A DNA stretch of 64,000 nt from Toxorhynchites rutilus septentrionalis (GCF_029784135.1 NC_073746.1:76890204-76954203); one strand, 5' to 3'. Counted from the stretch's first letter, positions 1 to 11,389 are shown. Program-made: numbers and translations. The notes: generated by a model not told the origin, from the letters alone.

Positions 1-324
1 CGCAAGAGCAGTATGTGATGGTTGAGAGAAATGTCGACCGTTTACAACACTGTGCACAATACACGAAAAGTTTGTTTAGTCAGCGGGAAAAACCTTAAAA
101 CCAAGATCAGAAAACTCACATTTTTTTACAATCAAAGTGCTTGCTGTATTCATGCTATCATTTCCTTCCACCTGTCGAATTTTACCAAAGTTTTTCTACG
201 TTAGTTACATACGGTTCATTAATGAAAGAAGATGACATTATAAAAAATCCAAGTTGAGCCGTAGTTTTTGAGATAATGGGGTGGTCCAAATCACCCCGTA
301 TGTCCAACTCACCCCGTGTTACCC
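1..324 (-). mobile_element. Mirrored end of the TA-flanked element at 2885-4545
   Basis: This is the reverse complement of 2885-3208, the first 324 bases of the nested element in the right arm. It ends at a GGGTAACACGGGG-type terminus beside TA at 325-326. The rest lies outside the window, if it exists. The small open frames inside are identical in both arms and look like non-coding repeat. Confidence 0.75.
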
Positions 325-326
325 TA

Positions 327-1055
327 CATTTTGTTTATTGGCTAAAAAAATGATCTGTGCAAAGTCTCAGCTCGATCGGACATGATTTAGGGGTGCCTCA
401 AAGCGCTCAAAGTTTTGATTTTTTGATCCTCGAAAATCTTCCAAGGGGGGAGTAAAGGAAATTTGGAAAATCGATTTTTTTTTCGATGCCAAATGACTTA
501 AAAATGCATGACACGTTGAGATCTGGTGTCACCTCGAAAAAAAAATTTTGGCCGGAAATCGACCTTCTGTGACTTAGCCTGAGTGCAGCTGAAGGTATGA
601 AAAAAAAAATTAATTATCGAATTTGAAGGTCCAACCACGTACATTTAGTTTATTGACATAAATAATGACCTGTGCAAAATTTCAGCTCAATCGGACATGA
701 TTTAGGGATGCCTCAAAGTACTCAAAGTTTTAATTTTTTGGCCTCTTAGGCTAAGTCCCAAAAAGTCGATTTTCGGTCAAAAAATTTTTGTTTTCAAGAT
801 GACACCAGATCTCGACTTTTCATGCATTTTTAAATCATTTGGCATCGAAAAACAAAATCGATTTGCCAAATTTCCTTTACTCCCCCCTTGGAAGATTTTC
901 GAGGATCAAAAAAGCAAAACTTTGAGCGCTTTGAGGCACCCCTAAAGCATGTCCGATTGAGCTGAAACTTTGCACAGATCATTTTTTGGGCCAATAAACA
1001 AAATGTACATGGTCGGTTTTTGAAATTTCACATGACCATTTTCGCTGCCACCCTA
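327..1055 (-). mobile_element. Family B foldback element, left-arm copy
   Basis: This mirrors 2154-2882 of the right arm. It is itself a foldback: about 331-585 is repeated in inverted orientation at about 746-1015, including the stretch around CTCCCCCCTTGGAAG and the stretch around TCGGACATGATTTAGG. The outer terminus is TAGGGTGGC, read on the minus strand. No coding capacity is seen, so it is a non-autonomous element. Confidence 0.75.
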
Positions 1056-1390
1056 ATGAATGCTATATATGAATGCCAATCTCTTAAGTTTTCGAAAGGT
1101 TATTAAATAAATTTTAATAAACTTTATTAAATAAATTTTCAAAAGTTTATGAGATTTCAATGCTTTGTAAAATCGTAACCATTCAAGAAAATTAACATGA
1201 AAAATAGATTCTACATGCGATTTAACATAAAAAACTATCATAAGGTTTTATCTGCTTGGAAACATTAACTCTGTTACCATTTTTTTAGAAGAAAGATCAA
1301 TGGTTTCGAATACGCCCTTTTAAAGAATCAGTCGTAATTTCAATTGGTCATATGATAATGAAAACTTTGATGTTATATAATATATAATAT
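1056..1390 (-). repeat. Family A repeat segment, left-arm copy
   Basis: Reverse complement of about 1819-2153. It includes the mirrored flank ATGAATGC beside the family B element. Related segments occur at 7365-7770, 8717-9215, 10826-10935 and 58505-58889. Confidence 0.7.
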
Positions 1391-1398
1391 AATATATT

Positions 1399-1603
<205 letters not shown>

Positions 1604-1669
<66 letters not shown>
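1604..1669. repeat. (TA)n tract at the palindrome centre
   Basis: Pure TA alternation between the two head-to-head Helitron-like 5' ends. The symmetry centre is near 1636.5. Any self-complementary tract here could fold and join the arms into one very long hairpin. Confidence 0.97.
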
Positions 1670-1673
<4 letters not shown>

Positions 1674-1746
1674 GGATTTCTGTCTGTCTGTCTGATTCTT
1701 ATGGTCTCGGAAACTACTGAACCGATCAACATGAAAATTGGTATGT

Positions 1747-1751
<5 letters not shown>
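1670..1751 (+). mobile_element. Helitron-like 5' end, right of the palindrome centre
   Basis: Contains AAATGGATTTCTGTCTGTC and ACTACTGAACCGATCAACAT as at 18420-18510. It is the inverted partner of 1523-1603. It stops at GTATGTAGGTATATA, where the second AT tract begins. Confidence 0.6.

Positions 1752-1806
<55 letters not shown>
1752..1806. repeat. (TA)n microsatellite, right arm
   Basis: Alternating TA of about 55 bases, the shortened partner of 1399-1522. Confidence 0.97.
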
Positions 1807-1809
<3 letters not shown>

Positions 1810-1818
1810 TAATATATT

Positions 1819-2145
1819 ATATTATATATTATATAACATCAAAGTTTTCATTATCATATGACCAATTGAAATTACGACTGATTCTTTAAAAGGGCGTATT
1901 CGAAACCATTGATCTTTCTTCTAAAAAAATGGTAACAGAGTTAATGTTTCCAAGCAGATAAAACCTTATGATAGTTTTTTATGTTAAATCGCATGTAGAA
2001 TCTATTTTTCATGTTAATTTTCTTGAATGGTTACGATTTTACAAAGCATTGAAATCTCATAAACTTTTGAAAATTTATTTAATAAAGTTTATTAAAATTT
2101 ATTTAATAACCTTTCGAAAACTTAAGAGATTGGCATTCATATATA
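1819..2145 (+). repeat. Family A repeat segment, right-arm copy
   Basis: Shares ATATGACCAATT, AAAAGGGCGT and the TGATCTTTCTT stretch with 7480-7560 and, inverted, with 9150-9210. It has no plausible coding frame. Confidence 0.7.
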
Positions 2146-2153
2146 GCATTCAT

Positions 2154-4606
2154 TAGGGTGGCAGCGAAAATGGTCATGTGAAATTTCAAAAACCGACCAT
2201 GTACATTTTGTTTATTGGCCCAAAAAATGATCTGTGCAAAGTTTCAGCTCAATCGGACATGCTTTAGGGGTGCCTCAAAGCGCTCAAAGTTTTGCTTTTT
2301 TGATCCTCGAAAATCTTCCAAGGGGGGAGTAAAGGAAATTTGGCAAATCGATTTTGTTTTTCGATGCCAAATGATTTAAAAATGCATGAAAAGTCGAGAT
2401 CTGGTGTCATCTTGAAAACAAAAATTTTTTGACCGAAAATCGACTTTTTGGGACTTAGCCTAAGAGGCCAAAAAATTAAAACTTTGAGTACTTTGAGGCA
2501 TCCCTAAATCATGTCCGATTGAGCTGAAATTTTGCACAGGTCATTATTTATGTCAATAAACTAAATGTACGTGGTTGGACCTTCAAATTCGATAATTAAT
2601 TTTTTTTTTCATACCTTCAGCTGCACTCAGGCTAAGTCACAGAAGGTCGATTTCCGGCCAAAATTTTTTTTTCGAGGTGACACCAGATCTCAACGTGTCA
2701 TGCATTTTTAAGTCATTTGGCATCGAAAAAAAAATCGATTTTCCAAATTTCCTTTACTCCCCCCTTGGAAGATTTTCGAGGATCAAAAAATCAAAACTTT
2801 GAGCGCTTTGAGGCACCCCTAAATCATGTCCGATCGAGCTGAGACTTTGCACAGATCATTTTTTTAGCCAATAAACAAAATGTAGGGTAACACGGGGTGA
2901 GTTGGACATACGGGGTGATTTGGACCACCCCATTATCTCAAAAACTACGGCTCAACTTGGATTTTTTATAATGTCATCTTCTTTCATTAATGAACCGTAT
3001 GTAACTAACGTAGAAAAACTTTGGTAAAATTCGACAGGTGGAAGGAAATGATAGCATGAATACAGCAAGCACTTTGATTGTAAAAAAATGTGAGTTTTCT
3101 GATCTTGGTTTTAAGGTTTTTCCCGCTGACTAAACAAACTTTTCGTGTATTGTGCACAGTGTTGTAAACGGTCGACATTTCTCTCAACCATCACATACTG
3201 CTCTTGCGCGAGAGTCACGGCTCAATATGTGTTGCGAATGTGACCAAGAATGCATTGCTCGGTTCCAACAGTCACCTCAGAAAAAAACGCACAGCTGCAA
3301 ACACGACCATCAATTGAACGTTTATATATTCTCTCTTTAGTCGAACGTACCCAGCCGAGTGGTGAAAATATGCTATTTCCATTCTACCATTCGTGCTCAT
3401 AACCATCCTTTAATTCCGGCTAATATGACTGTAGTTTTAATGTCATTTGACATTAAAACTGCAGTGATATGCATTCTTTTTCGCTCTTTATTCTGCATTC
3501 AAGCGTAGCTGCACGCATACATCCACCTTCTCACTCACACATCCATATACGATAGATGATGTTTAGACGGATTACTTGGATCAAAACAACCGAAAAACTC
3601 TCCCCTATCAAGTGCGAATGTGTTGAATGAACGTTTTTAGCGGTGAGCGTTCCCCGTGAACACTGTTGTTTAATTACGGGACGAGGAATAGCTAATGAAT
3701 GAGACGGGAAACAAAACGAAAAGTCATATGACATTTTCGAGTCGATGGTACTTTGACTGTTCATGTTATGATGTTCATTAATGACACAGCACATACGTCT
3801 CCATGAATAGTCATACGATGGTAACCATTAGCAAGACTGATTGTGCATTAACGTTCTGTTCGCCTACAGAAGAGCAACAATTTGATGCAGCGAAACTGTA
3901 AGTTTGATAACAATAAATGAAATTAAGTGCATTTTAATTTTTGCTGTTGTGTGGAATGAATTGGTCCTGCTGATTTGAGGTTTTTCTTTGGTCTAATTGA
4001 TTCCAGATGCTGCTGAATTACAAAAAGAGGATAGGCAGACAACGTTGGAAGAAGGAGGAGCTTAAAAAAGCAAAGCAGTCCATCAAGAACGGATTTTCTT
4101 TGACCAAGCATCGAAAGGGTTTGAAAATGCTCGAACAACAGTGAAAAGATCCATACAAATTCGAGATGGTCTCAATCCAATTTTTCTGGTCTGGAATATG
4201 GCCAAGACACTTGGTATCGATCCCAGAACACAGTTACTGATTGTAACATTATTCCAACATACTTTACATAAACATAAGTATGTTTTTTTCAATGAAACAC
4301 ACACTGGACCAAATCACCCCACATATGGTCCAAATCACCCCGCATCAAATGTTTATGTCCAAAAATCATCTCTTTTATTTTATGATATATTTGGTAGTTT
4401 AAAACTTGATATAATGATTAAACATTTTTGATTGAGAGAAAACAAGTGTAGCTTAGTATACAATGTGACATTTTTTATTTAGACCGTATTGGTTTGGAAA
4501 TATTAGGCGATTTGCTTAGGTGGTCCAAATTCCCCCCTTTTCCCCTACATGGTCGGTTTTTGAAATTCGATGATGAAATTTTTCCCATACATCCATTGCA
4601 ACCCTA
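2154..4606 (+). mobile_element. Family B foldback element, split by a nested insertion, with 8-bp TSD
   Basis: The left end reads TAGGGTGGCAGCGAAAATGG and the right end, reverse-complemented, TAGGGTTGCAATGGATG. Both then converge on a shared inner stretch that includes TTTCAAAAACCGACCATG. The 8-bp flanks GCATTCAT at 2146-2153 and 4607-4614 are identical, as expected for a target-site duplication. Removing 2885-4547 leaves about 790 bp and rejoins AAAATGTACATGG, the uninterrupted sequence seen near 1008. The internal inverted repeats make it a foldback. No transposase is seen. An 8-bp duplication would fit a hAT-type mechanism, but the superfamily is not established. Confidence 0.8.
2885..4545 (+). 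mobile_element. TA-flanked DNA element nested in family B
   Basis: TA dinucleotides flank it at 2883-2884 and 4546-4547. The ends are GGGTAACACGGGGTGAGTTGG and, inverted, GGGGAAAAGGGGGGAATTTGG, imperfect terminal repeats. Iterations of the TGGTCCAAATCACCCC type occur at about 2923 and 4310-4345. Related pieces lie at 18300-18408 and 63855-64000. The internal frames (for example 4141-4431) are short and I do not recognise a transposase. TA flanks are compatible with an IS630-Tc1-mariner or pogo relative, but this is inference. Confidence 0.7.
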
Positions 4607-4614
4607 GCATTCAT

Positions 4615-5280
4615 ATATAGCGTGGAGTCCTGCATTCGAAAAGGTGCAAAAGTCTGTGTCATCGTCTAGCGTTACAATGGATAAATAACACTATTTTTTT
4701 CTCACTATTTACTATGAAAGTTCTTGTTTGACGTAAGAATACGTTTTCTGGAACATAGAGCGGGTAAAAAAAAGATATCGGTCACGTCATGAAAATTGTC
4801 CAATTTCGAACGCCATTTGCGATTTGGACACTTGCTAACAATGCATTGTAATATAATTATAAAATTTACAATAGTTATATGTTGAAATGCATGGAGAAAA
4901 ATCGTCGAGAAAATCGCTCTAGTCCGAGTAAGGAAAACGTACTGGAACAAAACCGTGCTTTTGTTTTCCCAAAAAAATCGACATGAACTTTTCGGACAAT
5001 CCAATATGAGCTATCCTGATTTCTTCCTGATTTTTATTTTCCTGATTTTTGATAATTATAGTTGGCAACTTTGACGGGAACACCTAGTAAACTGCATAAA
5101 TGTATACGGAATCCTATTCGAATCATCACAAATGTGTACGAAATCATATTCTTTCGCTCGGATGCGTTTACAAGCAAATGATTTTGCATGTCCGTTCAAC
5201 ACGGTAGCAAAAGAGACAGAGAAATTGACGTCTTTTAAATTAAACGGATGAATTATCCAGCCAGCTCTCTTTAGATTTTT
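4615..5280. other. Intergenic stretch, nothing recognised
   Basis: AT-rich sequence without repeats I can match elsewhere in the window. A 99-codon open frame on the minus strand (4705-5004) shows no recognisable motif. Confidence 0.4.
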
Positions 5281-5289
5281 TAGTTTTAA

Positions 5290-5425
5290 GTAAGTAGTTT
5301 TAAGTAGTATTAAGAATGTATCGGTCTACAATTTAGATTGACGACAATAAAAATAAAACAAGTATACATAAACATTTTTCCTTAATTCTAATGTTAGTGA
5401 TGTAGAAAACCGATTACTCGCGTTC
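5290..5425 (-). mobile_element. Fragment of an I-like non-LTR 3' region
   Basis: The segment ending AAACCGATTACTCGCG is shared with 9495-9515 and with 59008-59025, the latter inside the 3' untranslated region of the I-clade element at 58901-62512. It is an isolated remnant with no clear poly(A) tract. Confidence 0.45.
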
Positions 5426-5443
5426 TAAACTAGAAACTATTGT

Positions 5444-5890
5444 TTGGAAAATTTCATCATGATGGAAGGACGCATTCAAAAGTTATCGAGGATGGAATGC
5501 GGAAGACGGGAAAAAATTCCATACGCTCACGTTGAGAACCCGACGTTGCCAGGAGGAAAGATCGCAAAATCCCTAAAATTTCCAAAATCGACCATAAACA
5601 CCATACTCAATTGTTACCAGGATCGGGCAAAACAAATCAGGAGTAAAGGTGGAACAAATGTCTGGAATCTACGGGCAAACGTGATTCAAGCAGCCCCCAA
5701 CAATCATGGGCTCTCATTGCGGGATTTTGCGAAAAAAATGACGGTGAGCCGCAGTTTGGCGAATTTGTATGCGAAAAGGCCCATGCAAAGAAGCTGAACG
5801 GGCAGGTGTTGACTAAGTACAAAGGATGCATTTTGATGGACGATGAAATATACGTTAAATGGATTTTGACAGCTAACAACCTTGCCAAGC
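5444..5890 (+). pseudogene. DD37E-type transposase fragment (IS630-Tc1-mariner)
   Basis: The first frame (5444-5797) carries an N-terminal helix-turn-helix-like segment around NPTLPGGKIAKSLKFPKST. A frame shift near 5760-5800 then leads to LNGQVLTKYKGCILMDDEIYVK. MDDE-YVK is the neighbourhood of the first catalytic aspartate in the two DD37E copies on the minus strand of this window (MDDETYVKADF and MDDETYALENF). The protein breaks off after that motif, so the second aspartate and the glutamate are absent. It is a truncated, frameshifted relic of perhaps 150 residues, against about 340 for the family. Terminal repeats were not found. The assignment rests on similarity to the other copies here. 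Confidence 0.65.
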
Positions 5891-6049
5891 GTAAAAACGC
5901 TTTCGTTACGTTTACAGAAATTAACGTCGTATTCCTACGTCAATACGTGAAAGTTACTTTTTTTTCCCCATACTTTCGTACATTACGTACATTACTTGGA
6001 GCAAGTTACGATGTATAGCAGAAGCTGACCCTGCACAGACCGGTAGTCC

Positions 6050-6210
6050 TAAACCTGTCTCTCTCGACAATATGATGACATGTCGATGATAAGTTGACGA
6101 CAAGATGATGACCACACAACGATAAGACGACGACAAGATGAAGACAAGACGAAGACAAGACGACGAAAAGACTAGACAAGATGTCGACAAGATGACGACA
6201 AAGCAATCGA
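6050..6210. repeat. Imperfect GAC/AAGAC purine-rich repeat
   Basis: Runs of GACGACAAGATG and AAGACAAGACGAAGACAAG make an imperfect low-complexity tract. The long minus-strand frames over it (5954-6344) are explained by this composition. The flanks (6015-6050 and 6210-6345) are less AT-rich and not recognised. Confidence 0.7.
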
Positions 6211-6879
6211 TCAATTTCTCGCTCGAAAGAGAGGATCCGTAGCTCAACACGTTGAGCCCTGAACGAGCTGGAGACCGGCAATGAACATTCCACCTGGCCA
6301 GCATCGGTCCCTGTGGACCGACAGTAGACTTTTACAAAATTCATTCAAGCATGAAACCGATTCGATAGAATTTGTATGAATTTGTATTGGAATAATTGAT
6401 TCGTTATACGGCTTTTTTCTTAGTGACCCAGGAACGTATCTAGGCCGTAAAGCGAGGTATGGCTATATTGGTATTGTTCAAAACAGCTTTAATTACCTCA
6501 ATGTGTACTTGTTTTTTTTCTAGCGGATAGGAACGGTTATGAATGTCGTTTTCTTTCCATGGCGAGTAAATGTTTGGAATCAGCTACTCGTGTGTGAATT
6601 TTTCCATAAATGAAACAGTAATTGTCTGGAGAAGGACTTTTATGTTCATATGTTGTTGACACTAGTTATTAAAATGCCGTGTGTAATTTTTTTACAGTGT
6701 ATTGTTACACATTACTGCCTGTTTACGTCCTAATTCTTACCATAGCTTATTGTTCAAAGCTAATAATTTCGCACCAGTTCATTTTCCCATTTGGTTGGTT
6801 GCCAAATCCTGTTTCCGCTTGAACTCATTCTTGGCGTTTGCAGTAAGACTGTTCTTCTCAAGTTTGACACAGTTCATTT

Positions 6880-7150
6880 TTGACAAAAAAAAATTTTCGG
6901 AATAACAGTTAATCTCGACGTTTCATGCAACTAGAAGTCATTTGTCATCAACATTTTTTTTAATCCCGATTTCATGTACTACCTTGGATGATTTTCAAAA
7001 AAACTCAAATTTTGACGTCTGAGACACTAGTAATTGAAATCCGATTTAGATAATATTTTGCATAGGGTATTTTTATCGTGGGAAACAACATTTTAAAAAA
7101 GATTCCATTTGAAAATTCGAAATGACCATTTCCATTGGCACTCAAACTAC
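6880..7150 (+). mobile_element. Family B-like half element
   Basis: Contains CGACGTTTCATGCA, a TTTTGCATAGGGTAT motif and a right end CATTTCCATTGGCACTC. The same order of motifs occurs in the foldback at 34875-35828. Only one half is present. Confidence 0.55.
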
Positions 7151-7224
7151 ACAGTTCAACATATAATTTTAATTAATCCATCACAGATATAGATTGTTTT
7201 GAAGAAATAGTATCGGTATCGATG

Positions 7225-7312
7225 AGACAGGAATACTCTTACGCCTAAATGGCTACTGTGTAATATACAACATGAAATAAAAATGTACACGAACAAATTC
7301 GGCTCTGTTATA
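7225..7312 (+). mobile_element. 3' fragment of a Gecko-like SINE
   Basis: Shares CGCCTAAATGGCTACTGTGTA, TACACGA and ATTCGGCTCTGTTA with the SINE at 20252-20725. The tRNA-related head is missing. Confidence 0.65.
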
Positions 7313-7364
7313 AATAAATTGTCAAAATTAATTTAACGAAGTTTGACGTATAGTGGTGCCGTGT

Positions 7365-7770
7365 ATTTCTATAGAGCAATTCCACACCAAATCGGCCAGA
7401 AAACAGCAAATTTTGACCCGACCTTTCCAATTTTTTAGAAACTTGGTACCTATGATGAAAGCTACCAAAAATCACAATTTTCATAATAATATGACCAATT
7501 CAAATTACGGCTGATTTTTGAAAAGGGCGTGTTTTCACAATCATTAATCTTTCTTTAAAAAATCTTAGCTCAAAATCCAGATGTCTGATCAAAATATGAT
7601 GTTTGACAAATTTGTTGAAAAATTAATTAGTATAGTAAATTAGCATTTAAAATACACTGTTAAAAATATTACTTAAAAATTGAATTTTAAAAACTTTTAT
7701 ATCTCAAAACACTCCCCTTTCGAAATTTTTTGTATATTTTTATTGGAAAACCCTTCCAATTCAAAAAATT
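7365..7770 (+). repeat. Family A repeat
   Basis: Starts at AGAGCAATTCCACACCAAATC and includes CAGCAAATTTTGACCCGACC, ATATGACCAATT and CCAGATGTCTGATCAAAATA. The same order recurs at 58505-58889, and inverted at 8717-9215 plus 10826-10935. Non-coding. Confidence 0.7.
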
Positions 7771-8600
7771 GTAAGAGGTTGTATCTAGGACACGACCGGA
7801 TATTTTGGACGTAGAACTACGCAATTACATTATGCAATCCTTTTGTTTACCACTTCGAATATTATTTTAGAATGCATCGAAGTTTTTGTAATAGATCTTG
7901 TTCTTCGTTACAAATATATTTGATGAACGTCCTTTCAAGTTTGATATGATGCCTAGGACTACCAAAGTATGTGAACGGAAGAATTGTCTAACGATCATTA
8001 TATGTTACATTTCCCTCTGAAATTATTGCACATCTCATTTTTACGTAGCTCTCGAACCGTGAAAGTTCATTCACCTCTAGTATCTGAAATGACGATTTTC
8101 CCAAGCCTTTCAGTTTAAAAGTACGTTTTAGGGAAACATAATCCGGTCTGCATAACGACAAGCGAGTACAAAAGTACTCAACACTAAAAAAAACCCCGAC
8201 TTGCATGTATTTTCAAAGCGGATTCCCCCAGGCACATTAATTTTGATGTCCGTGTTAGGGAAAGACAGCTCAGTGGGAAAAATACCCCCGACTTGCATGT
8301 ATATTTGCAAAGCGCAATTACAAAGCGGAAGTATATCGATTTCGAAGTCTGTGTTGGGGAAACCGTAAATCGGGCCAATCAAAACTTGGTAGTTAGGGTG
8401 TTTAGATAACGCTTGACATTTTACAGTTATTCAAGTGTTCATCTAATGAAAAATAACATTTTATGAATTGTGGTGGACGCGTAGAAATATTTCCTATCAA
8501 TTAATGCAAACATCTTTCCGATCTGTTAAGAAATGGTCGAGTTATAAGCATTCGAGATATGGGTAGGGTTAGCACACAAATCGGCAGAACAAATGTATGG
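7768..8600 (+). mobile_element. Minisatellite-bearing element, copy 1
   Basis: Collinear and in direct orientation with 39990-40812. It begins GGTTGTATCTAGGACACGACC and ends AGCACACAAATCGGCAGAAC. The middle (8120-8370) holds degenerate units of about 100 bp, each with a GGGAAACA core, a GAGTACAAAAGTA or TTGCATGTAT part and a GGATTCCCCCAGGC part. Minus-strand frames give repeated peptides such as FPNTDFEID and FPNTDIKIN, but the frame is not kept between copies. I treat it as non-coding. Confidence 0.65.
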
Positions 8601-8639
8601 GAAAAAGGAAGTTCTTCCAGTTTCTTCCAGATTCTTCCA

Positions 8640-8716
8640 ACTTTATTTCATAAAACGTGACCAGATTTCTGATTTGGCACCCTTCCTGAAAGACGTAGTT
8701 CTACGTCAAAAAGTTT
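8640..8716 (+). repeat. Remnant of a TGACGTAG-type terminus
   Basis: Contains CTTCCTGAAAGACGTAGTTCTACGTCAAAAA, split across 8685-8715. This resembles 41980-42012 and the terminal motif of the four elements between 28.7 and 48.6 kb. Confidence 0.5.
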
Positions 8717-9364
8717 GACGTATCGTTGAAAACTCATAAATTTTCTATACTTTGTTAAATTGTAACCATTTAAGAAAATTTTTATGAAGAATAGAATCTG
8801 CATGCGATTCAAGATGAAAAACTATGCATACCGTTTTATCCTAGGACTAACCATTCTCCAGATATAATCAATTTAAACTAACTAAAATCATGTTCCCGAA
8901 ATATCAGAAAATACATACTAATGCTGCACACTACCACTGGGATTCCGATATTTAAAAAAATATATACAAAATAATATCGAGGGGGGAGTGTTTTGAGATA
9001 TAAAAGTTTTTATTACTGTATTCAATTTTTAAGTAACATTTTTAACAATGTATTTTATGTGTTATTTTTCCTAAATATTTCATTAATTTTCCAACAACTT
9101 TGTCAAACATCATATTTTGATCCGACATCCGGATTTTCCGTTAGGATTTTTTGAAAGAAAGATGAATGATTTTTGTATACGCCCTTTTAAAAAATCAGTT
9201 ATGAGTTTGTTCATCAACATGTAAACATTTTCTATGTTACTGTCTCCCCAGTCATTTAACCCTCCTATACTCGCTTGCAAAATCATAACACGTATACTCG
9301 CGCACGGTGTCACAGACCGAAAATTGAACTTCTCTGTAATGTTGCCATTGTGTATATTTCAGGG

Positions 9365-9530
9365 TTTTTTTTTTATTTAAGTCATTTATTTTTACAGGCT
9401 CAGTTACATAGGTTTAAAGGAGCCGAACTCTTAGCTATACTTTTATTAGTATATATCAACATGTTTCCTTAAATCTAGGGTTAATAAAGTAGGAAACCGA
9501 TTACTCGCGGTCGACTCGAGATTAGAAGGG
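9365..9530 (-). mobile_element. 3' tail of an I-like non-LTR retrotransposon
   Basis: On the minus strand the segment ends in a run of about nine A (plus-strand T at 9367-9376). It shares ACCGATTACTCGCGGT and GACTCGAG with the I-clade element whose 3' end lies at 58901. It is a heavily 5'-truncated insertion without coding sequence. Confidence 0.55.
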
Positions 9531-9660
9531 TGACATAGATATTTCAAGCTTTATTGGCATTTATTTGAAGAAGAGGGTATGATTGAATGAAAAAAACTCC
9601 AAAACATATGTTTTATATAATTCGTGGAAGTATAAAGAGCTATAAAACAACATAAAAACA

Positions 9661-10816
9661 TCAACATGAAAATTGGTATGTAGGGGTTCGTGGGGCCGGG
9701 GAAGGTTTTCGTGATAGTTTGAGACCCCTCCCCCTCTCTCTGCATTACTCGATAATTATTCAAGCAAATGAAACCAAATTGGGCATATTGAGGTATTAGA
9801 GTGCAATAAATCTTTTTATGGTGGTTAGAAACCCCTCCCCCTTCCTTAAGGGGGGGCTGCCATACAAATGAAACACAAATTTCTGCATTACACGAGAATA
9901 AATCAAGCAAATGAAACCAAATTTGGCATGTGGAGGTTTTAGGGTGTAATAAATGTTTATATGATGGTTAGACTCTCCACCCCCCTCTCTAAGGGGGGGT
10001 TACCATACAAATGAAACACAAGTTTCTGCATTACTCGGGAATTAATCAAGCAAATGAAACCAAACTGGGAATATTGAGGTTTTAGGGTGCTATAAATGTT
10101 TCTATGGTGGTTATTCTCTCCACCCCCTCTCTAAGGGGGGAGCTGCCATACAAATGAAACTCAAATTTCTGTATCACTCGAGAATTAACAGCTATCCATT
10201 AATGAAACAAAATTCGGCAGGTGGAGGTTTTAGGGTGCAATAAATGTTTTTACGGTGGTGAGACACTCCACTCGCTCTCTAAGGGTGGGCTGTCATACAA
10301 ATGAAATACAAATTTCTTCATAACTCGAAAACTAATCAAGCGAATGAAGCCAAATTTGGCATGTGGAGGTTTTACGGGGCACGGAACGTTTCTATGGTGA
10401 ATACACTCAACCCCCCTCTCTAAGGGGGCTGCCATACAAACGAAACACAAACTTCTGCATAACTCGAGAACTAATCAAGTACATTTTTGGATGTGAGGGT
10501 TTTTGGGTATGAGAAATGTTTCTATGATGGTATGACACCACTCCAAACATGACAACTGAAAATTTTCGGTAAACTCTGAAGGAAAGAGGGAAAAATCTGA
10601 AAATTAAATTCCCATTTGTTCTACAACTACATAGTGACAAGTGCTGTTAGTCCATTTGATGTTTGCGCTGGCGAAATTGATCTTTGTTCGAAACTGGAAA
10701 TGGATTGTAATGTGATGAAACGCACTCCTATATCTTCTTCTATCTATACCAAAAAAAGGATCGCCGGATGTAAAAAATCAAATTTTGGGCGGGACGAAGT
10801 TTGCCGGGTCAGCTAG
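9661..10816 (+). mobile_element. Non-autonomous Helitron with internal minisatellite
   Basis: The 3' end is TTTTGGGCGGGACGAAGTTT followed by GCCGGGTCAGCTAG, with the next base T. A CTAG terminus followed by T, with a short GGCGGGAC-GAA-GTTTGCC hairpin just upstream, is typical of Helitrons. The 5' end is truncated, since the sequence starts within CATGAAAATTGGTATGTAGG. Five to six direct units of about 143 bp, starting near 9780, 9924, 10067, 10215, 10357 and 10490, fill the interior. Each has a GGAGGTTTTAGGGTG box, a CTCTCTAAGGGGGG box and a CATACAAATGAAACACAA box. No Rep/helicase gene is present. Confidence 0.75.
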
Positions 10817-10939
10817 TATATAATATATTTATAATAGCTTCCATCATAAGCACTAATTTTCAAAAAAATCGGAGAGGGTCGGGTCAAAATTGGCTGTTTT
10901 AAGCGGTTTGATGTGGAATTGTTCTTTTGATCATCAATA

Positions 10940-11385
10940 TTCCATGCAATGATGGTTACTCAGCAATTCGATACAAGGTCTAATATTTGTCTAAAAAAAG
11001 ATTTCATCAATCTGAAAGTAAGGTTTCAGGAAGATTGTTGTTACCAACAGGTTGTTGTGCAGTTTAATGTATTACCATGATTTGATATTCAGTTACATCG
11101 ATTGATCAAAATTGTGAGAAAATTAGAGTAATACTTTTTACAATTTCTTTTAATTTTTCATTAGATTGTTTTAAAAATATTTGCAGAATTTAGAAAGGAA
11201 AAAAATGTTTTTTTTGTGCATTACGCATACGCATCACGCAATCAAAATATATTCGAGTGGAATATTACTATACTAAAACCTAGTTGCCGTGTATATATCA
11301 TCTTCACGTTTTGATTTATCACTAAGATACGATATTTAAAAAAACATCCAATCGATTAGAAAATTTTTCCTGCGTTTATTCAAAT
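10940..11385. other. Intergenic AT-rich stretch, nothing recognised
   Basis: No match to other parts of the window and no coding signal. Confidence 0.4.
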
Positions 11386-11389
11386 TTGT

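Larger units (their letters stand above)
8717..10935 (-). repeat. Family A repeat interrupted by insertions
   Basis: 8717-9215 and 10826-10935 are consecutive pieces of one inverted family A copy; the second ends GATGTGGAATTGTTC, the complement of the AGAGCAATTCCACACC terminus. Between them lie 9.2-10.8 kb of later insertions, including an I-like 3' tail and a Helitron. Confidence 0.6.

Noticed and set aside
22..204. 60-codon frame mirrored exactly at 3005-3187
   Set aside because: The identity comes from the palindrome, not from constraint; the frame lies in non-coding transposon sequence.
5954..6344. Two long minus-strand frames rich in L, S and V
   Set aside because: They translate a GAC/AAGAC low-complexity tract.
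9780..10500. Regularly spaced direct repeats resembling a CRISPR array
   Set aside because: Units are 143 bp and similar throughout, without short repeats and unique spacers, and the setting is a eukaryotic Helitron.
9551..10640. Minus-strand open frames of 66-119 codons with repeated peptide phrases
   Set aside because: They are translations of the Helitron minisatellite; frames differ from unit to unit.
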